64,000 nucleotides of DNA, taken from NCBI RefSeq assembly GCF_002843315.1, contig NZ_MVDD01000004.1, positions 186,001-250,000 of the forward strand, given 5' to 3'. Under the pieces are notes generated by a model. The model had not been told where the DNA came from and made no database searches. It was given only the letters and a program-made list of their open reading frames with translations. The first letter of the stretch is position 1; every line of letters starts with the position of its first letter. Positions 1 through 9,119 of this stretch are shown one piece after another. The translations under genes were made by a program, and so were the position numbers. Origin of the DNA: Labilibaculum filiforme (GTDB lineage: Bacteria; Bacteroidota; Bacteroidia; Bacteroidales; Marinifilaceae).

Positions 1-1
1 T

Positions 2-373
2 ATCTCTATTATAATTCCTAACTCACTAATAACAACCAATAAGGTAATAAATTGGAGCCATCAATCTAAAAAAACTCGATTTAGAATAAATGTTGGAGTT
101 GCTTATGGTAGTGATGTTGATTTAGTGATTAAAACCATGGAAGAAAGTGCATTTGAACATCCCGATATTGATGAACGACAATCGGTTGAAGCACGTTTAT
201 CGAATTTTGGTGCCTCCTCTTTGGATTTTGAATTGCTATTTTTCAGTAAAAACATCTTTAGAATAGGAAAAGTAAAAAGCGATATTCGTTTGATAATAAA
301 TAAAAAATTCGCTGAGAAAAAAATAACTATTCCTTTTAATCAGTTGGATGTGCATATGAAAAATAATATGTAA
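2..373 (+). CDS. Mechanosensitive ion channel, MscS family (C-terminal end only)
   Basis: The open frame enters from the left edge of the window (frame of base 2) and stops with TAA at 371-373, so only about 123 C-terminal residues are seen. The first visible residues (IIIPNSLITTNKVINWS) match the MscS beta-domain signature in which an IPN-S motif precedes a short strand; the stretch RFRINVGVAYGSDVD is the usual start of the alpha/beta cytoplasmic domain. These proteins are inner-membrane channels that open on hypo-osmotic shock and release solutes through the cytoplasmic cage. The membrane part lies outside the window. The first internal ATG (125) is not the true start because the homologous sequence continues upstream of it. 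No other gene is seen in the 270 bases that follow. Confidence 0.85.
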   Translation: MSIIIPNSLITTNKVINWSHQSKKTRFRINVGVAYGSDVDLVIKTMEESAFEHPDIDERQSVEARLSNFGASSLDFELLFFSKNIFRIGKVKSDIRLIINKKFAEKKITIPFNQLDVHMKNNM

Positions 374-646
374 GTACAGCTTGAACTTGCCTATCACTTT
401 ATTTCCCTTCCATTTAGGTTTACAAAAAATGATGGTTTAAAGTGCCAAATTGTTCAAGTAACAAATACAAGCTAACTAGTTTTTCTCCTTGCGGAAAATT
501 ACGGTACTATTGCTCTACTCCAATTTAAAAAAGGAGAAAAAGAGATATGAAAGATAAATTAAAGGAAAAAAGCGTTTGGAATTAATTTCCTATCTTAGAA
601 ATTTTATAGTGCTTCCCTTCGATAAAAATAAAGAAATTATAATTAC

Positions 647-1087
647 ATGAAAATAATCATTGGGAAAATTGACCGAGCTGACTTTCCAGATTTACATTTA
701 ACGGATATAGATTTAAAAGTAGATACTGGAGCATATACATCTTCTATTCATTGCCACCAAATTAAAGAATTGCAGGTTGGAACGGAAAAACATCTAAAAT
801 TCACACTTTTAGATCCTTCGCATCCTGATTATAATGAAAAAGAATTTACCGTTAAAAAATTCAAGCGAAAAAGAGTTAAAAATTCATTCGGGAAATCAGA
901 AACCCGTTTTGTAATTGAAACTATTATCATATTATTTAATAAGGAGTTCCCCATTGAACTTTCCTTAAGCGAACGTAGTGAAATGAAATATCCGATTTTA
1001 ATCGGAAGAAAACTTTTAAATGGAAAATTTATTGTTGATACTTCAAAACGCAATATCTCTTTCAAATTGAAGCAAAAACAACAATAA
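647..1087 (+). CDS. RimB-like retropepsin-fold protease (ATP-dependent zinc protease family)
   Basis: A 146-residue protein of the Zn_protease/DUF785 family (PF05618). Residues 24-33 contain the aspartic-protease-like motif VDTGAYTSS with Asp26-Thr27-Gly28, followed by the conserved IHC. In other bacteria this family is encoded next to rimK and the member named RimB acts on the polyglutamate tail that RimK adds to ribosomal protein S6. Here it is the first gene of a three-gene cluster: 38 bases separate it from rimK. The short length (about 140-160) is normal for the stand-alone form. The cytoplasmic location is inferred from the lack of a signal peptide. The substrate here is unproven; the gene order supports the S6 or another glutamate-modified target. 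Confidence 0.82.
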   Translation: MKIIIGKIDRADFPDLHLTDIDLKVDTGAYTSSIHCHQIKELQVGTEKHLKFTLLDPSHPDYNEKEFTVKKFKRKRVKNSFGKSETRFVIETIIILFNKEFPIELSLSERSEMKYPILIGRKLLNGKFIVDTSKRNISFKLKQKQQ

Positions 1088-1125
1088 CGAATTATAGTCC
1101 ATCCAATAAATGTTAATTACAAATT

Positions 1126-2001
1126 ATGAAGATTGTTATTTTATCAAGAAATCCTAAATTATATTCTACAAAAAGATTAGTTGAAGCAGCAGAAAAACGA
1201 GGACATGAAGTTCATGTAGTAGATCATTTAAAATGCATTATTGAAATTGAAAAGAAAAGACCGAAAATATTTTTTAATGGTGCATACCTTGAAAATGTTG
1301 ATGCTATTATTCCGCGAATTGGTGCATCGGTTACCTTTTATGGATCGACAGTAGTTCGTCAATTTGAAATGATGAAAACATTTACTGCTGTTGGCTCTGA
1401 AGCGTTGATAAAATCACGAGATAAATTAAGAAGCCTACAAGTACTTTCTCGTGCAGGAGTAGGATTACCTCGAACCGTATTTACCAACTACACAAAAGAT
1501 GTTAATCATGTAATTCAATCGGTTGGCGGTACTCCCTTAGTGCTTAAGCTTTTAGAGGGAACTCAAGGTTTAGGTGTTGTATTGGCAGAAACTCAAAATG
1601 CAGCAACTTCGGTAATAGAAGCATTTAACGGACTTAAAGCACGTGTAATTGCTCAAGAGTTTATTGAAGAATCGAAAGGTGCCGATATCAGAGCTTTTGT
1701 AGTAGATGGACGAGTAGTTGGAGCAATGAAAAGACAAGCTCTAAAAGGGGAATTTCGATCCAATTTGCACCGAGGAGGTTCTGCATCGATTATTGAATTG
1801 ACTGATGAAGAGGAAAACACTGCAATTAAAGCAGCCAAAGCAATGGGATTAGGTATTGCTGGTGTAGATATGCTACAATCTGCAAGTGGACCCTTAGTTT
1901 TAGAAGTAAATTCATCGCCTGGTTTAGAAGGAATCGAACTTGCTACCAAGAAAGATATCGCAAAACAAATAATTAGATTTATTGAAAGGAATGTTGACTA
2001 A
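1126..2001 (+). CDS. rimK: RimK-type alpha-L-glutamate ligase, ATP-grasp
   Basis: A 291-residue ATP-grasp enzyme of the RimK family, close to the 300 residues of E. coli RimK. The N-terminal pre-ATP-grasp domain (1-95) is followed by the ATP-binding region with [14 protein letters not shown] near 140-153, the basic RSNLHRGG segment near 211-218, and the metal-binding end [13 protein letters not shown] near 259-271. RimK ligases add glutamate residues to the C-terminus of ribosomal protein S6, and some relatives make other glutamate conjugates. The gene starts 38 bases after the RimB-like gene and its end overlaps the next start, so the three are likely co-transcribed. Family assignment is firm; the substrate is inferred. 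Confidence 0.93.
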   Translation: MKIVILSRNPKLYSTKRLVEAAEKRGHEVHVVDHLKCIIEIEKKRPKIFFNGAYLENVDAIIPRIGASVTFYGSTVVRQFEMMKTFTAVGSEALIKSRDKLRSLQVLSRAGVGLPRTVFTNYTKDVNHVIQSVGGTPLVLKLLEGTQGLGVVLAETQNAATSVIEAFNGLKARVIAQEFIEESKGADIRAFVVDGRVVGAMKRQALKGEFRSNLHRGGSASIIELTDEEENTAIKAAKAMGLGIAGVDMLQSASGPLVLEVNSSPGLEGIELATKKDIAKQIIRFIERNVD

Positions 2002-2986
2002 TAAGTATACTATTCTGGGAAAAGAAATTAAGAAAGGCGAGCGTGCTTTCTTAGAATTGGAAGTTGCAAAATTGCATACCCGAAATACCATTAAGGTACC
2101 TGTAATTGTAGAACGAGCTAAAAAAGATGGACCTACCCTACTTTTAATGGGTGGCGTGCATGGCGATGAAGTAAATGGAGTTGCTATTGTTCGAGATATC
2201 ATTCGAAAAAAATATAATAAACCAAAAACCGGAATGATCATTTGTATTCCGGTGTTTAATGTATTTGGATTCTTAAATCTACGAAGAGAATTTCCCGACG
2301 GAAGAGATTTGAATAGAATGTTTCCTGGTTTTTTAAATGGATCGCTTGCCAGCCAGTTTGCCTATCGGTTTACCAAAGAAATTGCTCCGAAAGTTGATTA
2401 CGTGATCGATTTCCATTCCGGTGGTGCCGACCGATCAAATTTCCCCCAAATTAGATGTGTTATTAAAGAAAAAAAATCCCTGAAGCTTGCACAAATTTTC
2501 AACGCTCCATTTATTTTGAATTCCGAGTACATCTCCAAATCAGTGCGTGACACCATTCATAATTTGGGGAAAACAATTTTACTATTCGAAGGTGGAAAAT
2601 CGAACGACTTGGACAAGGATGTGATTAACTGTGGTGTGGAAGGTGCGTTAAATGTAATGAGATATTTAGGATTGCAAAATGAGGAGCCAGAACTAAAGAA
2701 TAACCCAGTTGTAATTCCGAAAGCTCAATGGGTAAGAGCATCTAATTCGGGCATGTTTCAATTGCGGGTAACTAATGGCAGTTGGGTACTTAAAAAACAA
2801 ATACTTGGCGAGATAACCGATCCATACGGAGGGTATGAGAAAAAAGTATTTGCTCCGTTTGATTGTTACGTTTTTTGCGTAAACACTGCGCCAATTGTAC
2901 ACAAAGGAGATGCTTTATTTCATATTAGTCTCGAAATAGAAAAAACAAAAACAAATCTTCCTTCACCTACAAATTTAGAAAAGTAA
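1991..2986 (+). CDS. Succinylglutamate desuccinylase/aspartoacylase family deacylase
   Basis: A zinc carboxypeptidase-like deacylase of about 331 residues (PF04952). Counting from the ATG at 1991, the zinc ligands are visible as GGVHGDE (His57, Glu60) and DFHSGG (His142); the substrate-binding RDLNR lies at 105-109 and FEGGK probably carries the catalytic Glu. The longer reading from a TTG at 1982 adds three residues with no support; the ATG overlaps the end of rimK by 11 bases, typical of translational coupling. In Bacteroidetes and gamma-proteobacteria this family is found with RimB and RimK, suggesting that it removes or recycles an acyl-amino-acid product of the same pathway. The exact substrate is unknown. 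A terminator follows at 3006-3043. Confidence 0.86.
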   Translation: MLTNKYTILGKEIKKGERAFLELEVAKLHTRNTIKVPVIVERAKKDGPTLLLMGGVHGDEVNGVAIVRDIIRKKYNKPKTGMIICIPVFNVFGFLNLRREFPDGRDLNRMFPGFLNGSLASQFAYRFTKEIAPKVDYVIDFHSGGADRSNFPQIRCVIKEKKSLKLAQIFNAPFILNSEYISKSVRDTIHNLGKTILLFEGGKSNDLDKDVINCGVEGALNVMRYLGLQNEEPELKNNPVVIPKAQWVRASNSGMFQLRVTNGSWVLKKQILGEITDPYGGYEKKVFAPFDCYVFCVNTAPIVHKGDALFHISLEIEKTKTNLPSPTNLEK

Positions 2987-3005
2987 CTTACAAAAAAGAT
3001 AATTC

Positions 3006-3043
3006 ATCACAGCTGGTTTTCAATAACTGGCTGTGATTTTTAT
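3006..3043 (+). terminator. Intrinsic terminator of the rimB-rimK operon
   Basis: ATCACAGC (3006-3013) pairs with GCTGTGAT (3030-3037), followed by a short T-rich tail. It lies 20 bases after the third gene of the operon. Confidence 0.75.
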
Positions 3044-3061
3044 TTCCTCCAATCCAATATA

Positions 3062-3510
3062 TTATTCCTTCTCGTATTTAAAAGCAAATTTATTTTTAGT
3101 GATATACCAATCTTTTTCAGCAACATAGTCCATAATAATTGTTCTACCAACAAATTTTGCGGCATACAAAACTCCTGCGGGAATATAGTAACAATCCCCT
3201 TTTCGATATTTTTTTTCGTTCTCCACCAATATTAAGATCCATTTCCCCTGCAATCACTATTCCACAACGGGCAGCATGCGAATGTCTTGGAATTTCGCCA
3301 ATACCATTGAAATCAAAGAATACAACTTGTTACTTCTCCCCTTGCATTAACCATGCCCAAACTCCATCATAAGACATCTCTACTTCGGGTAAACTTTTTA
3401 TCATTTCGGGATAAATATCATTAATACCTTTATCTATTTAATATTTATTCTGATGCGCCAATAAATTGCTTTCGATTAAAAAAAATAGCTGATGCACAAA
3501 AAAAAGGATA
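3062..3510 (-). pseudogene. Decayed cupin-domain protein gene
   Basis: Read on the minus strand this is a single cupin protein broken by several lesions. Upstream pieces read VHQLFFLIESNLLAHQNKY, then a TAA, then IDKGINDIYPEM continuing to VWAWLMQGEK, then a second TAA, then QVVFFDFNGIGEIPRHSHAA to MDLNIGGERKK. At an A8 run (about 3208-3215) the frame shifts by one, and the intact last part, YRKGDCYYIPAGVL to the stop at 3062, continues in another frame. Both stops stand where a CAA (Gln) codon would complete the protein, so each is explained by one C-to-T change. The conserved cupin features are the HSH metal-binding segment and GDCYYIPAG. The 5' end is uncertain. The remnant suggests a small metal-binding sensor-like cupin lost recently, since the protein sequence is otherwise well kept. 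Confidence 0.8.
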
Positions 3511-3750
3511 ACAAAACTACACCAATTTTAACAATAGTAAATCGTGCTTTCTTAAATTAGTAGAGGAGGTTAAGAAAGATAGCAATTAACGTCAATAGTG
3601 AATTATTTTATTCTTATTAGGGTTAAATAATAATTAACTAAATAACAAGATAGAAATTGAAAGTGTTTATATTCTATGGAAACAACTATCTAGCAACACT
3701 TATCATTAATTTATTTGTAAATTCAGGCACTTTTTGCGAAAAAACACATA

Positions 3751-6330
3751 ATGATAAAAACTCACTCGTTCGTTAATCTAAGTATCTGTATTCTACTTGT
3801 TAATTTAGTATTAACCCCTTTAGCTACCATTGCGACAAATTCAGATCCAAATAAACTGCAGGTCCCTTTTTCGGTGAACAAACAAAATATAACTGTATGG
3901 AATGGTGAATGTTATGTGCCTTTTTTTATAAAAGGAATCAATTTAGGTGTTTCTGTTCCTGGTACATTTCCTGGAGAACTGGCTGCTACTAAAGAACAAT
4001 ATTCACGCTGGATTGCAGACATGCAAGATGTTGGTTTTAATTGCATTCGACTTTACACTCTGCACTATCCTCGTTTTTATGAAGCTTTAAAAGAATTTAA
4101 CGATACCAACCCAGCAAATCCTATGTTTGTAATGCACGGTGTGTGGCTCGATGAAAATATTGAAAACTACAACAACGATTTACATCAATTAAATGAGGTT
4201 TTTACCCAAGAAATAGAGGATGTTATTGATTGTGTTCATGGAAATAAAAGAATTGAACATCGTTTCGGAAAAGCTTATGGCACCTACTCTACAGATATCT
4301 CTCCCTGGATTATATCCTATATTATTGCCAGAGAAATACATCCTGCTGAAGTAGAAAAAACAAATAAAAATCATGCCGATCAAACTTCTTTCGTCGGACA
4401 AATTTTTAAATTAAACGTCGCTAATCCTTCGGAAGTGTGGGTAAGCTCCCATTTAGAATCTTTAGTACTATACGAACGTACTAACTACAATACAGAGCGT
4501 CCCGTCAGTGTTTCCAACTGGCCTACTTTAGATCCCTTAACGCATCCAACTGAAACAACTTCGGAAGATAGGTCCTCAATAGATCTTGCCAATTTAAATA
4601 TAACTGGTGCACCTGCAGGTTTTTTTCTAAGCTATAATGCTTATCCATACTATCCAAATTTTATTAGTGAAGATCCTGTTTATCAACAATATTTTGACAC
4701 TCGGGGATCCAATAGCTATTTAGGATATATTACAGATTTGAAAAATCATTATCAAAATTTTCCTGTACTTATAGCAGAAATTGGTACTCCATCGAGTTGG
4801 AGAGCCGCTTACTGCTCCACCAGCGGAATGAATCATGGGGGTAATTCTGAAGTAGAACAAGGTTTAAATTTTCTTAGATTACTCGATAATATTAAAGAAG
4901 CCAACTGTGCTGGAGCAATTGAGTTTTCATGGATTGATGAATGGTTTAAACGAACTTGGATTACGGACCCATTTGATTTTAATCCGGAAGCAAGAATTTT
5001 ATGGCACAATGTAACCGCAGCAGAACAAAATTATGGATTAATTGCTTTCCGTCAAGCAGAAACACATTACACTGATCTTGAAAATTTCGGGAAAAATAAG
5101 CCCATTACCAAAGTTATGTCTGCAGCAAATTTCGACTATTTCAAGCTTCGCCTAAAGTTGCAAAATGAACTATCCAATATCGATACCATTTGGGTAGCCA
5201 TTGATACCTACGATGCTACTCTTGGGGAATCTATTTTACCAAACGGAACAACGATTACTAACAGGGCTGAATTTGCTTTACAGATTACCAGCGACTCTGC
5301 CAAACTATTCGTAACGCAAGCATACGATTTATATGGTATCTGGCACGGAGTATCTGAAGATAAACAACTATATCATTCCATTCCTACTGATGGTGCTCCT
5401 TGGAATTTAGTGCGATGGAAAAACAATAACAGTTCCCTTAAAGTACAATACATTGGTAATTTAAAAACAAGACGATCCGAATTGCCTCCATCTAGTCTTG
5501 ATGCCGTAGTTATTTCCAATGATTCTATAGACATTCGCTTGCCTTGGTCCTTGTTACAAATTACAGATCCTGCTAATACAAAAGTGATGAATGATGAAAG
5601 ATCGACGAAAGAAACCGAAGAAGCTATTTCGGATGGTATTGCTCTTACTATTCTTCACAATAATGTATTATTGGAAGGAAATAACCGTTTTTTATGGAGT
5701 TGGGGTACTCCTAGCAATTATGTGGAGGTGAAAAAACAGTCCTATTATATTACGAAAGATGGACTAACAGAATTCAACAATGTACCCATAGCATACGTCG
5801 ATTCCTATGAAATAAATCAGGACAAAATTCTAAGTATTGAAGCCAAAAACGGTTTGCTGGCTAATGATTTCGATTTTGATGGAAGTTTAATTTATTCAGA
5901 ATTATCGGGATTCACCGAAAATGGATTCGTTTTTCTAAAGGAAGATGGTTCTTTTAAATACATTCCGAATACTGGTTTTAGCGGAGAAGATTTTTTCACC
6001 TATCGTGCATTTGATGCAAGAGGGCACTCCATAGAAACGAAGGTAAGCATTGCTGTTGCTTCTACTACTGCAATTAAGGATTTCGAAGAAGTAGAAGCTC
6101 CTAACATCAGTATTTATCCAAATCCAACAAGTAATTTTTTAACTATAAATTTTCCAGGTAAACACAAAAAAATTCTTAGAATCATCAACCGAAGTGGGTC
6201 CATCATCTACAAAAAACAAATTCGTAGGACAAAATATATTATTGATGTTCAATCATATCCCAAAGGAGTTTACCTATTAAAAATTCAAACAAATGGAAAA
6301 TTGATTAGTAGAAAAATTGTAATCAACTAA
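3751..6330 (+). CDS. Secreted TIM-barrel glycoside hydrolase-like protein with cadherin-like domain and T9SS sorting tail
   Basis: An 859-residue exported protein. Residues 1-30 form a signal peptide. Residues 50-430 look like a (beta/alpha)8 glycosidase: FFIKGINLGV (58-67), GFNCIRLYTL (95-104), an acid in AREI (Glu195) and a likely nucleophile in VLIAEIGTP (Glu343). A beta-rich region follows, then a tandem cadherin-like/Ig segment near 695-780 (LLANDFDFDGS, GFSGEDFFTYRA), and a type A T9SS sorting domain from about residue 785 (ISIYPNPTSN ... PKGVYLLKI). It would therefore cross the outer membrane by type 9 secretion and be released or surface-attached. I do not recognise the CAZy family; the fold resembles GH2/GH5-clan catalytic domains and the substrate is unknown. 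It stands alone, convergent with the downstream receptor gene. Confidence 0.75.
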   Translation: MIKTHSFVNLSICILLVNLVLTPLATIATNSDPNKLQVPFSVNKQNITVWNGECYVPFFIKGINLGVSVPGTFPGELAATKEQYSRWIADMQDVGFNCIRLYTLHYPRFYEALKEFNDTNPANPMFVMHGVWLDENIENYNNDLHQLNEVFTQEIEDVIDCVHGNKRIEHRFGKAYGTYSTDISPWIISYIIAREIHPAEVEKTNKNHADQTSFVGQIFKLNVANPSEVWVSSHLESLVLYERTNYNTERPVSVSNWPTLDPLTHPTETTSEDRSSIDLANLNITGAPAGFFLSYNAYPYYPNFISEDPVYQQYFDTRGSNSYLGYITDLKNHYQNFPVLIAEIGTPSSWRAAYCSTSGMNHGGNSEVEQGLNFLRLLDNIKEANCAGAIEFSWIDEWFKRTWITDPFDFNPEARILWHNVTAAEQNYGLIAFRQAETHYTDLENFGKNKPITKVMSAANFDYFKLRLKLQNELSNIDTIWVAIDTYDATLGESILPNGTTITNRAEFALQITSDSAKLFVTQAYDLYGIWHGVSEDKQLYHSIPTDGAPWNLVRWKNNNSSLKVQYIGNLKTRRSELPPSSLDAVVISNDSIDIRLPWSLLQITDPANTKVMNDERSTKETEEAISDGIALTILHNNVLLEGNNRFLWSWGTPSNYVEVKKQSYYITKDGLTEFNNVPIAYVDSYEINQDKILSIEAKNGLLANDFDFDGSLIYSELSGFTENGFVFLKEDGSFKYIPNTGFSGEDFFTYRAFDARGHSIETKVSIAVASTTAIKDFEEVEAPNISIYPNPTSNFLTINFPGKHKKILRIINRSGSIIYKKQIRRTKYIIDVQSYPKGVYLLKIQTNGKLISRKIVIN

Positions 6331-6354
6331 TACTAAATTTGTTTTTCTTTTCCA

Positions 6355-6393
6355 TAAAAAACACCCCAAATGTTGTGTCCAACTTTTGGGGTG
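6355..6393 (-). terminator. Bidirectional hairpin between convergent genes
   Basis: CACCCCAAA and TTTGGGGTG (6362-6393) form a strong stem. On the minus strand it is followed by a run of T, so it terminates the receptor gene at 6452; it may also stop the plus-strand glycosidase transcript. Confidence 0.82.
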
Positions 6394-6451
6394 CAGTTCA
6401 TGAACGAGGTTTTTTAAATTGGTATAATTTATATCTATTTAATAATTAATA

Positions 6452-8836
6452 TTAAATATCTTTCTCGGAGTGTTGAACTCCATTGCTATGTGTTTTTGAT
6501 TTTAAAACATTGTATTTTTTACCAAAATAGTAACGAAAAGTAAAATTAGCTACTCTATTTTCAAATTTATATTTCATTCGTTGTTTAAATCGATCGCCCG
6601 AAGTATTTACATTGAACTTATTACTGTTCAAAACATCATAAATATACAAAGACAAACTGGCTTTTCCTTTCATGATTCTTTTTCCGAAGGCAAAATCAGC
6701 ATGAAAGCATGGATCGTAACTTCCTTGAGCAACTGGCATTTCAGTCTCGTAACGAAAAGTAGACTGAAAAGTAAACCATTTAGGTATCCGCATGATTGAG
6801 GTTAATTTTGCAAAAAAACCAAAATCATCATTTGTAGGAAAACTCACCTCACTCGACGAAGTAAACTTTTGGTAAATACCAGACAAGTAAGAATTTACAC
6901 TCCACCACTCATTTAACTTTGTCTCCATATTAAAATCGATACCTGCATAATGCTTACTACCTAAATTCTCGAATGTTACAATTGCGACATCATCTTTCAC
7001 CCATCGAAACTGATTGATAATATTATCCTTATACAAATAATATAAATTGGTGGTATAAGTAATCTTATCTCGTTTGTATACGAAAGTTAACTCAGGCATA
7101 TGTGTATAGTAGGCTCCTAAATCTTTCGTTCCTAATCTTTGATTTTCTGGATCCTGCAAATTCTGAAATGGATTTACCATTCTAGAATCAGGGCGATAAA
7201 TCATTTTTGAATAAGTAAGCAGTAATTGCTTATTGTCCGATAATTGATAAGAAAGATGAATACTGGGAAAAAAATCTAAATAATCCTCCTTATAGTTCTC
7301 ATTAGTATTTATATCGGAATACTCGGAACGCAATCCTAACTGATATCCAAAATGATCATTTTTTCCACCAAACAGAAAATACAAGCCCTGAATACTTTCT
7401 TTATAATTGAAAGCAGTGGAAATATCAATTGGCTCCTTGTAATTTATCTCATTAGTTCGAAATAAATAACCCGTTTCAATAGATGCACTTTCCCCTATTG
7501 GTTGCTTGTAATCCAATTGAACAATCGCTTCCTCTCTATCCGAATCGTAAAAATCATTGGTCATTGAACCCGACTCTATATAATTCCCATAATTCTCTGC
7601 ATCATTATTGGTATAGGAAGCATCAATAGATAGTTCCTGCCCTTTTTTTGCAAACATATGAATAAAAGAAGCATTGTAAACCCATGAATCCAAGTCGATA
7701 TCTACAGCACTTTCCCGTAAGGTTTCATTAGGAGAAGCACTACTAGTTGCTAAATTTCGAGAATATTTATAATCACCATTCGAATTTTGTTTCACATTAC
7801 GATTGGTTAGCGAAAGACTAAACGTATTTTTCTCGTTAATCAAATAATCCATTCCTACTTGACTAATGTGGCTTCTATTCCCAAAATCAATATCCGCATT
7901 TACATTCAACATTTCGATATTATCTTCAATTTCAGTGAATCGCATCACACTGTAATCTCTTCCAGACCAATCGTTTTGGTAGCTGTACGAGCCTGAGAAA
8001 TTAAGCTTTCCGGTCCGAAAACTTAGTGCAGTGCGCCCCGAATGTTTATTAATAGTACCAATGGTAGCGGAAACATTCCCATTAAAGCCTTTGGCTCTTT
8101 CTTTTTTCATAATAATATTCACAATACCAGCAGAACCAGAAGCATCATATTTCGCAGAGGGACTGGTAATTACTTCTACTCGATCCACATCTGCCGCAGG
8201 CATATTACTTAGAACATCTCCGGGGCTCATTCCTAACAATCCACTTAGTTTTCCATCAATTAATATTTTTACATCGGAGCTACCTCGCAATTCAATTCCA
8301 CCAGAAGCAGTAACATTTAATTTAGGAATTGTAGCTAAAACTTCATTTATTGTTCCTCCATCCGAAACTGGCGATTTGGAAACATTATAAACCGTTTTAT
8401 CCAATTCAACTCGAGAAAAATCACGATTCCCATTCACCTCCACTTCCGATAAATTTTGTGTATTAGCATGTAAAATAAGTGGATTCGATAAAAATAAATT
8501 TTCGTTCTCTTTTAAAAGAACTGGCTCGCTGCTATAGCTTTCAAAGCCCAGATATTCCAACTTATAAAAATAGCTAGAACTCATTAATCCAATAAGTTCA
8601 AACTCTCCTTTTCTATTGGTAATTGTTCCTTTTACCAATACCGAATCGGGTAATGAATAAATAGAAACAGTAGCATATTCCAACGGCTTTTGCTCTCCAC
8701 TTTCTATTACAAATCCCTTTAAGCTTGAATTGGTTAGCGTTTTTGGATTATCCTGAGCATAGGATTGCATGCCAGGAATTAAAAAAAACAGGAAGACCGG
8801 TAATAATCCATTTCTGAAATTACGTTTTAAATTCAT
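6452..8836 (-). CDS. TonB-dependent receptor-like outer-membrane beta-barrel protein
   Basis: About 794 residues from the ATG at 8836, which precedes a clear signal peptide (NLKRNFRNG, hydrophobic core, AQD cleavage). The open frame extends 35 codons further upstream, but that extension contains a good promoter (8879-8908), so the shorter start is preferred. Domains: a carboxypeptidase-regulatory-like fold (about 30-120; LKGFVIESGEQKPLEYATVSI), a plug domain (about 140-230; VYNVSKSPVSDGGTINEVLATIP) and an outer-membrane beta-barrel of the OMP_b-brl_3 type ending RVANFTFRYYFGKK. Such proteins take up or bind nutrients at the outer membrane using TonB energy. No SusD partner is next to it, so its ligand may be a peptide, siderophore or other small molecule rather than a glycan. 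Confidence 0.88.
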   Translation of the reverse strand: MNLKRNFRNGLLPVFLFFLIPGMQSYAQDNPKTLTNSSLKGFVIESGEQKPLEYATVSIYSLPDSVLVKGTITNRKGEFELIGLMSSSYFYKLEYLGFESYSSEPVLLKENENLFLSNPLILHANTQNLSEVEVNGNRDFSRVELDKTVYNVSKSPVSDGGTINEVLATIPKLNVTASGGIELRGSSDVKILIDGKLSGLLGMSPGDVLSNMPAADVDRVEVITSPSAKYDASGSAGIVNIIMKKERAKGFNGNVSATIGTINKHSGRTALSFRTGKLNFSGSYSYQNDWSGRDYSVMRFTEIEDNIEMLNVNADIDFGNRSHISQVGMDYLINEKNTFSLSLTNRNVKQNSNGDYKYSRNLATSSASPNETLRESAVDIDLDSWVYNASFIHMFAKKGQELSIDASYTNNDAENYGNYIESGSMTNDFYDSDREEAIVQLDYKQPIGESASIETGYLFRTNEINYKEPIDISTAFNYKESIQGLYFLFGGKNDHFGYQLGLRSEYSDINTNENYKEDYLDFFPSIHLSYQLSDNKQLLLTYSKMIYRPDSRMVNPFQNLQDPENQRLGTKDLGAYYTHMPELTFVYKRDKITYTTNLYYLYKDNIINQFRWVKDDVAIVTFENLGSKHYAGIDFNMETKLNEWWSVNSYLSGIYQKFTSSSEVSFPTNDDFGFFAKLTSIMRIPKWFTFQSTFRYETEMPVAQGSYDPCFHADFAFGKRIMKGKASLSLYIYDVLNSNKFNVNTSGDRFKQRMKYKFENRVANFTFRYYFGKKYNVLKSKTHSNGVQHSEKDI

Positions 8837-8878
8837 GTGTAGTATTCGATTAGTTAGTGTACTTAATGATAGGTTCAA

Positions 8879-8908
8879 CAAAAGTATATAATTTATGTTA
8901 TAGACCAA
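8879..8908 (-). promoter_or_regulatory. Bacteroidetes-type promoter of the TonB receptor gene
   Basis: On the minus strand TTG (8908-8906), 19 bases, then TACTTTTG (8886-8879), which fits the sigma-ABfr consensus TTG-N19-TAnnTTTG exactly. A transcript would begin near 8873 and give a leader of about 37 bases before the ATG at 8836. Confidence 0.7.
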
Positions 8909-9061
8909 TGTAAAAACGCAAAAAAAATCAGCTGTTAGCAAACAAAAACGATCAGTTTATCATCAGTTTACATCTATTCATGTTCAAAATACACATATCA
9001 ACACCTATTTCATTAAGCAGAAATAAAGCACTGGCTATTTAATATAAATCACATTTAACAA

Positions 9062-9098
9062 AAAAAAAGCATCAATCCCTTTACGGATGATGCTTTGT
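9062..9098 (-). terminator. Terminator of the LytS/LytR operon
   Basis: AAAGCATC and GATGCTTT (9066-9096) form a stem; the minus strand continues into a run of at least eight T. It lies directly after the response-regulator stop codon at 9120. Confidence 0.82.
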
Positions 9099-9119
9099 AG
9101 CTCCTAAAATTGTAAGGAT

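Noticed and set aside
547-585. 12-codon frame MKDKLKEKSVWN before the RimB-like gene
   Set aside because: Too short and without context; a leader peptide cannot be shown.
3700-3750. Promoter TTTATTTG before the large glycosidase
   Set aside because: One mismatch in the -7 box and no TTG at the proper distance.
6452-8941. Longer start of the TonB receptor at 8941
   Set aside because: The extra segment holds a perfect promoter and precedes the signal peptide; ATG at 8836 is preferred.
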